Shown here piece after piece: positions 56,957-64,000 of a stretch of DNA of 64,000 nt (position 1 is its first letter; every line of letters begins with the position of its first letter). The stretch covers positions 17,457,501 to 17,521,500 of the forward strand of contig NC_132972.1 in NCBI RefSeq assembly GCF_047496725.1, given 5' to 3'. The position numbers and the translations under genes are program-made. Source of the DNA: Anoplolepis gracilipes. Its lineage: Eukaryota > Arthropoda > Insecta > Hymenoptera > Formicidae. The notes under the pieces were generated by a model, which saw nothing but the letters and a program-made list of their open reading frames with translations, had not been told where the DNA came from and searched no databases.

Positions 56957-59900
56957 TTATAAAGATATCTTATAATGTCCCCACGGTAACGTATCAGTAG
57001 TTGTAGGTACGATATACCGCTTGTCGTCGTACGGACTTAGAGCAATTTTTGTTTCGCGAATGGTGTATACCTTGTGTAATTTTGATCTTATACACGATTG
57101 ACTATGCGTTATTTCAATCTCTTCGTTCAAACACCGCGTGTAATCGTCAAACGTTATCGTTCTCGCAACAACGTTACTCTTGACGCCTTTTACCTTTTTC
57201 GTATCCTTCTTATCATCCACGCGTAACGCATACATTTTTGCTCTAAGCCCGACAAATTCGGTCATTATGGTACCGTTGTTTTCATCCTTCATTAGACCCG
57301 GTACCTTTTTATTCACGAGCGATATACCGTACGCATTGTCTATCGCATAGTCGCTCGTATCAAATCTGCTGATGGCGCGTTTCATATTCTCGTACACATC
57401 GTCGCACTCAATGTGATATATAAGACTATCCATATCAGTGTACATGACTTTGCATCTCTCCCGATACATTGGTACCATATAATCGTGGTGAAATTCGTAC
57501 AAACATGTCTTAGATATATCGAGAATACACATACCTACGTAAATTGGTTTGTAGAATTTCACCTCGAGTTTACGTAATTCTACAGCAATTAGATTTTCCG
57601 AAAAAATGCTTCTGCTATGAAAATTTGGTTTTGCAATCAATGTCTGTGCGCCGTACCTTCCGTCCCATTTTGTTGAAAGTTTAACATCTACGCGATTGCG
57701 CACATTTTCCATCGTTTTGCCAAACACTGCATTATTCATTAGTTTGTACAAATTTTTTTCAAAATCATTTTTTGCCAGTGTTCTAAATTTTATGTTGAGT
57801 TCTATATAAGTACGGAGCCACGGAGATTGAGTGAATTGTAATATACGATGAATTTTTGTAACACGAAGACCGTGACGTGAACATTGCTGCAGGTTGCGGT
57901 AGTGTATCACGTAACGCTTTTTATCGTATACGGTTGCGAGAAGCTTGCCCTCGCGCTTGCCGAGTGGTTTGTCGCGTGTCGGATAAAATGGTAGGTCAGT
58001 GTACGAATCGTGAAGATGCTGCGGATACTCGAGATCGACTTCGAGGATGTAGCCTGTAGACGAATCGAGCGCGATCGATGATACATCAAAATTGGAAACA
58101 TTATCGACCCACTGAAAATCGGCGTAGGGCAATGGTTGACACATTGCCCATCCGTATAAATTATTAACATCGAAATACATCAAGTACGTTGATGGTTTTG
58201 ATGAGTCATACGACTGCATGTACTTGTTATTAGCACACGCGTACCTGTTGGAACATTGACTCAGACCACCGCGTATACCTCGTTCGATAAACATAACCAT
58301 GTCAATGTCTGTGAGTAATTCAAATATAATTTTCGTATACTTTAACATGGCGTCCCACGTGTAACCGGGAAGAGTATAGTAATATGCGGGGGTCGAGCCC
58401 ATAACTCTTGATACAACTCTCTCGGAAATTTTCAAAAATGTCTGCTAATAACAAAACATCGATTTTTAAAAACAGATCGCTATATTCGCCTAGCGTTCGA
58501 ATGGAGAATCGCTTCCACACAGTCTCAGCGTGCGCGTAATCGCTGTCAGATACTGTGTTACCTGTCAAGGAACTGTAAAATGATTCTCGTGATAGTAAAC
58601 ACGCATCTTGCAATTTATCTACGCAATCAATGTACTTGTACGGGAAGACACCTTTTCTTGTTAATAAATTGAAATCTTCGGCGGATAAATTTTTATATTC
58701 CTATTGTAAAATTTTGAGTTTATCTTTGCTCAGAAAAGACGCCAATTTGTCGAGACTTGTTGTGAGAAATTTATATGAATCTATGAAACGTAATTTAATG
58801 TGATTTCCCGGTTTGTCTTTCGTACCTTTAACATGTTTTGTAAATGAAATATATTTTTCTTTTGTTATCAGAAGTAAATCGATTCCCCCTTCGAACGCTG
58901 TGGCTATTTCCTCGATTATAAAGTGAGAATCATAACCAGATAAATTGTGAAATACTATTGGAATGCAAAAAGATTCTTTGTATATTAGATTGCAATTTGA
59001 ATGCGCGGGACCTCTGTACCGCCCAGTCAAATGACAATGATCGCGTATGCGCGTATTATCTTCTACGAATGGTTTTTCACATATATGACACTGAGTCGCA
59101 TTTCGAAATTCTTTCCATTCATTTTGCGTTAAATTTACCATGGGGACATTGGTTGTTAAAATATTTTCTACACGTTGCGCCAAATTTTTAAGTTCGTCGG
59201 TGAACCATGCAACGCAATTGGCTTCGCGACGAGAATGATACGCGGATAACGAATTATCGTACGAGCAATGTACATAATAAGCCGTACTAAATACTTAGTG
59301 ATGTTGATAAAAATTTTCTTCTTCTCTTTTCACCAAAACGCACTCCAGGTCGGCGTACACGACGAAAGGTAGTCGCTCTTTCCTGTTGTAGTTGGTGAAT
59401 GCGAGCCATTTATCCTTATCGCTCGGTAACCGGATAGCGCAGTCGTTCATCTTTCCACAGTCTACTGTATGTGATTGCAATTTCTCGATCGAGTGAAAAT
59501 AGTGCATGCATCTGTAAAACAAAAGTTAAAATTTTATATCTTTGTTTTAAATATTTTTAGACAGTTTTATTAAATATACATACTGATCGCAAATATATTT
59601 TTTAGTCTTGTGTTTGCTGAGTTGCATACTAACAAGTCTAGATAGATTCTTGATCCATGCAAAATGTTCGATATCTTGCGCATCTTGCACGTAGAGCAAG
59701 TTGACGTGCTTGTCTCTCTTTTGCTCCGTAAGGTGAATAGGGACAATGTTTTCGTTTTCAAAACTGAACACGTTGATTGAAATGTCATTATAAATTTCAA
59801 ATTTTTTAATTTGATTAAGAGTGACTGGAAACTCAATATCTTGGAGATTCAGTACTGTTGTATAATGCGGGTACGATGATTGTCAGTGTGTGCATCTTTC

Positions 59901-60455
59901 AGCTGGATACATAGCAGCCACTACCGCCCACGCAAAACATGCATTGTCTTTAGATTGCACGTTAACCACTGCTCGTTTCATTATTATCTTTTGCGATAAT
60001 TGCACGTAACATCCGGCGCGCATAGGATTATATTTATTTATATTTACAGTCAAATTTAGTATACGCGATAATGCCCATCCGCTATCGCTAACACATATTA
60101 CGCGACATAATAATGTCATTACATATAATAATAAAATTTGACAGCTGCTGCACCATCGCATATCCACCTCATCGAGCGATGTAACTTTATGTCTCCGTAT
60201 TTCGTATATTAATCCGATGTCATCTCGAAAGGTGTCCATACACGAAGCACAGAGAGCTAGAGCACCACCCGTTGAATAATAAAAGTGTATGGCGCAAATC
60301 TTACGTTGATTTTGCACACGGAGTTGTTCATTTTCTACTACGTTGTCGTCAAAATCGATATTACTGCAATTACTAATATAATTACTATCGTCCGACAACG
60401 CATGCTCTTCGTCTGACGACTCGTCTATTATCGCTTCGAAATTAATATTTTCCAT
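56957..60455 (-). pseudogene. Protein-primed DNA polymerase B, Polinton C (two exons, near full length)
   Basis: The frame starts at ATG 60455. Exon 1 runs to about 59583 (GTATGT donor) and exon 2 starts after TTTTACAG near 59514. N-terminal blocks are ALSRILNLTVNINKYNP and NVQSKDNACFAWAVVAA. Exonuclease motifs are VVYADLECV, VFHNLSGYDSHF and YSDLFLKIDVLLLADIF, with an HNH-like C..C..HCHLTGRYRGPAH insert. Polymerase motifs are YFDVNNLYGWAM (A), LMNNAVFGKTMEN (B) and YTDMDSLIYHI (C). Breaks: TGA at 59883, TAA at 59295, TAG at 58701 and a frameshift at a C-run near 58390. The remaining 490 codons to 56957 are open. Confidence 0.9.
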
Positions 60456-61319
60456 TTATTCACTATTGTGTCACTAACAATTCTAATACCTGACAGTAAC
60501 CACTCAAATTTTTTTTTCCACAGCTTCCTCTATGCCCTTTCAAATCGTACTATGGTTCGACGGGGCTCTCATTCTTCTTATATTTCGCCTAATGCCGTCT
60601 TAACACATCCTACCGAACGTCAACGTTTTTGCATTTATAAAAACGTTCCGACGTGTTCGTCGCAGCGTCGGCCAAAAATTTCTATTGTTTTCCCACGACT
60701 TTTATGGCTTCTAAAATGTCCCCCGGCTATAAATCAACCACAAAGATAAACACCTTGCAGTTGCAGTTCTTTCCTTAAAAATTATGGAAGATGTTTCGCT
60801 CCAGTTTTATGGGAGATTTTCCACGAGGGTGCAAAACTGCCGAACGCCGGCGCTTAAAATCTCTTTTTCCATAATATTCTAATGGTCATAAAATGATCAT
60901 AAAAATTAGAAAAAAAACAGTTTTGTGGCTTCTAAAATGTCCTCCGGCTATAAATCAACCACAAAGATAAATACCTTGCAGTTGCAGTTTCTTTCCCTAA
61001 AAATTATGGAAGATGTTTTGCTCCAGTTTTATGGGAGGTTTTCCGCGAGGGTGCAAAGCTGCCGAACGTCGGCGCTTAAAATCCTAATGATATAATGACC
61101 ATAAAATGATCATAAAATTAGAAAAAAAACAGTTTTATGACTTCTAAAATGGCCCCGACTATAAAATCAACCGCAAAGATAAACATCTACTTTCGAACGT
61201 GTGTAGGACCCTTCACCCCTCCCCCCACCCCCCTTTCCGTAACACCAGACCCCTCGCGCCTGCCAGATACCCTCGCCCCCGCACCCCCCTCGGCGCCCCA
61301 TGGCTTAGAATCCCCACTA
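60456..61319. other. Right end region of Polinton C with about 215-bp tandem repeats
   Basis: Units start GGCTTCTAAAATGTCC at about 60704 and 60928, and a partial third at 61139. Each continues with TATAAATCAACCACAAAGAT and a GCCGAACG block. 61200-61310 is C-rich (CCCCTCCCCCCACCC). No gene is seen. The repeats may be terminal subrepeats of this Polinton family. Confidence 0.75.
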
Positions 61320-61325
61320 TAACAT

Positions 61326-64000
61326 TACTAACGCTTTCAACAATATCTCACCGGGGATAATATTGCTATAGTGATATATAATATCGTTACTTTTGGTCGG
61401 GGCAGTAAACCGTTGTACAACGGGGTTGAATTCTTAGCCTCTCTACAGAGAGAGACAAGTACGTGCTTAAATATATTATTTCATCCGGACATAAAGCATT
61501 TCGACGTAATTTTAAATTTAAGGGCCGCCGCGGATGGGCGAGGATACTGCGTTTCGTGTAATTTAAGTTATCACTCCGATAAGGAGGAGCATCGATGCTT
61601 TAACAAATGTCCGCAATGTAACGCGATGCCGCCGTGCGAGCAAACTGATACGCCACATATTAGGTGCAATAATTGTGGACGGGGATTTTTTAATCGTGAG
61701 TGCTTGGAGCGTCACCGCGCGCGGAAATCATACGATGGAAAATTGCAAAAAAGCGTTTGCGAAATTGTACGATTTTGTAACGATTGCGGCCGGTTAATTC
61801 AAAGAAATAAACAACACGAATGCGACATGGCTTATTGTGCCGTGTGTCATTCTTTACAATCGCTGAACCACCTTTGTTGTATGTTACCTATTCGGCGCGG
61901 CGATAATTCCAATCCTTATTGTGCGGAATTTATTGAAGAGAATGGGGAGCAACAACAACGGAAGAACGGCGGCGAAAATAATTGTATACTCGCACGTAAA
62001 AAAAGCCGTGTAGCATTCGTGTTTTACGACTTTTTACGACTTTGAGACGAGGCAAGACGAAACGCTCCAAGGTACCACGAATGTAAAAATTCACGTGCCT
62101 ACGCTCTGCGTCGCTCATCAAATTTGCGAGTCATGCTCGGAAATAAATGAAACCTCGGTGCGATGTCGTTGGTGCGGGATTCGGGAATATATATTTCATC
62201 GTAACCCCGTACAGGAATTTGTAGATTTTGTAACGCGTCCGACAAAATATTTTAAACAAATAATTTGTATCGCACATAACGCTAAATCGTTTGATGCTCA
62301 ATTTATTTTACATCATATCGTGGAAAACCGTATCTCGTTAGAGCCGCAAGTAATTTTAAACGGAACGAAAATAGTTGTATTAATGGGACGTACAAAATTT
62401 ATCGATAGTGTTAATTATATGCCGATGCGTTTATTCGAATTACCCAAGGCTTTTGGTCTGACGGATATTTTGAATAAAGGTATTTTTCCTCACTTATTTA
62501 ATACTATCGATAATCAATCTTATGTCGGTCCACTGCCCGATGTACAATATTATTCACCTGATTCCATGCAGGTGAAAGAACGCGAAAAATTTTTGGCATG
62601 CCACTCGGAGATGACGCGTGCGAACTACGTGTTTGATTTTCAACGTGAAATATTGGATTACTGCCGTAATGACATAGATATTCTTAGACAAGCGTGCATG
62701 GTTTTTAGAAAGATTTTTTTTACAGCGCGGGGATGTTTGTCCGTTCGAGGAATGTACAACTATTGCTTCTACGTGCATGAGAGTATTCAGAAAAAACTTT
62801 TTGCGCGAAAGAGAGATAGGTGTTATTCCTGCGGGTGGTTACAGACGTGTAAATATTCAGTCGCGCAAAGCTCTACAGTGGTTAGTGTGGAAGGAGCGTG
62901 AGCTCGGTCATCGCATTATCCACGCAGGGCGAAGCAGGGAATATCGTTTACCCGATGGCACGCTTGTCGATGGGTACTACGAGTCTGTGGAAAACGCAAT
63001 ATTACGTGTTACAGTTTCACGGATGTTTCTGGTTGTCCGAGATGTTTTCGAGTCAATCGCGATAAACCGCTTTCGTCAGATCATACAGATACAAACGATT
63101 TACGTTATGAGCATACCGTCACAACGACATCGCGTCTTCGAACACGGGGATACAGGGTGATAGAAAAATGGGAGTGCGACTTTGATCACGATATAAATGA
63201 AAATGTTGAGATGTGTGAATATTTACAACATCATCAAATGTTAGACAACGAACCGCTCGATCCTCGACACTCCTTCTACGGAGGGTGCACGGAAAATATT
63301 GTGACGCGCTACGAGATTACGAGAACGGAGAAGATACGATACGTTGATATATGTTCACTGTACCCGTATGTGTTGAAAACCGGTGCTTTTCCGATCGGGC
63401 ATTCAACGGTATACGTAGGCGAGGAATGCGCAGAATTAATCGGAATATCGCCGGGATATAATTTCGACTCGAAGGAATCGTTCGTTGCAGAGTACTCCCT
63501 CCCCGCAATCTTTTTCACCCTGTATTATCCTATCGCGTGCAGGGTAAATTATTATTCACATTGTGTCGTGCTTGTTGCGAAACATTTTCTCAATCCGCGT
63601 GCGCTCATGAACCTTCCGAACGCGAATTCGAAGGTACATGGATATCGTGCGAATTAAAGAAAGCTATTTTGAAGAAAGGTTATTTTGTGACAGAGGTTAG
63701 TGAGATTTGGCAGTATAATGTCACTCGTTATAATCACACCACGCGCCAGGGAGATCTATTCGCCGGATATATAAACACATTTTTACAATTAAAGCAGGAG
63801 GCTAGTGGTTGGCCGAGCGAATGCACGGATGACGATGCTAAAGAGCGATATCTTCGTGAGTACGAGGAAACAGAAGGTATTGCTCTTGAGAAAAATAACA
63901 TCGTACACAACCCCGGTTTACGTTCGGTCGCGAAACTAGCGTTAAATTCTTTTTGGGGAAAATTTGGTCAACGCGAAAACTTGCCACATACTGACATCGT
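61326..64000 (+). pseudogene. DNA polymerase B, Polinton B: continuation after the Polinton C insertion
   Basis: This continues the gene from 47058. It contains a Cys-rich segment (GYCVSCN, HRCFNKCPQCN), then exonuclease motifs near 62025 (FYDF..ET), 62275 (AHNAKSFDAQF) and 62660 (DYCRNDIDIL). Palm motif A (VDICSLYPYV, about 63343) and motif B (ALNSFWGKFGQREN, about 63940) follow; motif C lies beyond the window. An 11-bp duplication (TTTTTACGACT) near 62030 sits in the first exonuclease motif and shifts the frame. Other shifts occur near 62730, 63035, 63155 and 63470. It is about as close to the Polinton A gene as the two left arms are. Confidence 0.88.

Larger units (their letters stand above)
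47065..61319. mobile_element. Polinton/Maverick C (second family) inserted in the Polinton B polymerase gene
   Basis: Polinton B polymerase coding is interrupted after 47058 and resumes at about 61326. Flanking TAACAC (47059-47064) and TAACAT (61320-61325) look like a 6-bp target duplication with one change. The cargo is a complete and divergent Polinton set on both strands, with mostly one or a few lesions per gene. I could not match the two ends as inverted repeats, so termini may be trimmed. Confidence 0.85.
42127..64000. mobile_element. Polinton/Maverick B, same family as A, interrupted by Polinton C, runs off the window
   Basis: The left end AGTAGTAATGGGGCAGG and the following 2.6 kb match Polinton A. 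Genes seen are the left-arm protein (intact) and the spliced DNA polymerase B, whose coding sequence is split at 47058 and resumes at about 61326. Capsid and integrase genes should lie beyond 64000. The preceding six bases are AAGAAC (42121-42126), a candidate target duplication. Confidence 0.88.

Noticed and set aside
47065..61319. Matching terminal inverted repeats of Polinton C
   Set aside because: The first and last 40 bases do not pair. The insertion is supported by the split polymerase and the near-matching 6-bp flanks only.

Overview
The window reads as AT-rich arthropod nuclear DNA, most likely hymenopteran and possibly ant. The evidence is intron-bearing transposon genes with GT..AG junctions, an errantivirus-like env, a mariner, a Harbinger, a P-element piece and Polinton/Maverick elements of insect type. 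I found no confident host housekeeping gene. It looks like a transposon graveyard with many nested insertions, so most genes are element genes and many are broken.

Layout. (1) 1-12865: a minus-strand Ty3/gypsy (errantivirus-like) provirus remnant. It carries env (1-409), integrase (505-1482) and RNase H (12425-12865). It is split by a 10.94-kb CACTA/TNP2-type element (1483-12422) with about 740-bp terminal inverted repeats, a 2-bp CT target duplication, a spliced transposase and a divergent spliced BEN-domain-like gene. (2) 12866-16742: a Harbinger transposase pseudogene and AT-rich DNA. (3) 16743 to about 30120: Polinton A, with a left-arm gene, protein-primed DNA polymerase B (holding a solo LTR and a snap-back inversion), packaging ATPase, small virion-type proteins, integrase with chromodomain, penton-like protein, major capsid protein and a conserved 'QGF' protein. 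All the large genes are broken. (4) 30120-42126: AT-rich DNA with a deleted mariner carrying a nested MITE, a YqaJ-type exonuclease pseudogene, microsatellites including about 260 bp of ACGC, a P-element transposase C-terminus and an unrecognised three-exon gene truncated by the next element. (5) 42127-64000: Polinton B, same family as A, running off the window. It is interrupted inside its polymerase gene by Polinton C (about 47065-61319), a member of a different Polinton family.

Polinton C is nearly a full set: left-arm protein, QGF protein, major capsid, penton, adenovirus-type protease (missed by simple ORF calling because of a frameshift), a phospholipase A2 membrane-active protein, a small conserved protein, ATPase, DUF8207-like protein, a fibre/heptad-repeat protein, integrase and a two-exon DNA polymerase B. 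Several genes carry only one or a few nonsense codons, so it is younger than A.

Points most worth following up: a left-arm protein and a 'QGF' protein found in both divergent Polinton families; a PLA2 domain joined to a pVI/pX-like hydrophobic segment; loss of the protease cysteine; a six-exon polymerase gene with a SUMO-interaction-like motif and Glu-rich tract; and a CACTA-type element whose very long TIRs contain transposase coding sequence and dense TCACGTAA-like sites beside a BEN-type DNA-binding protein gene.
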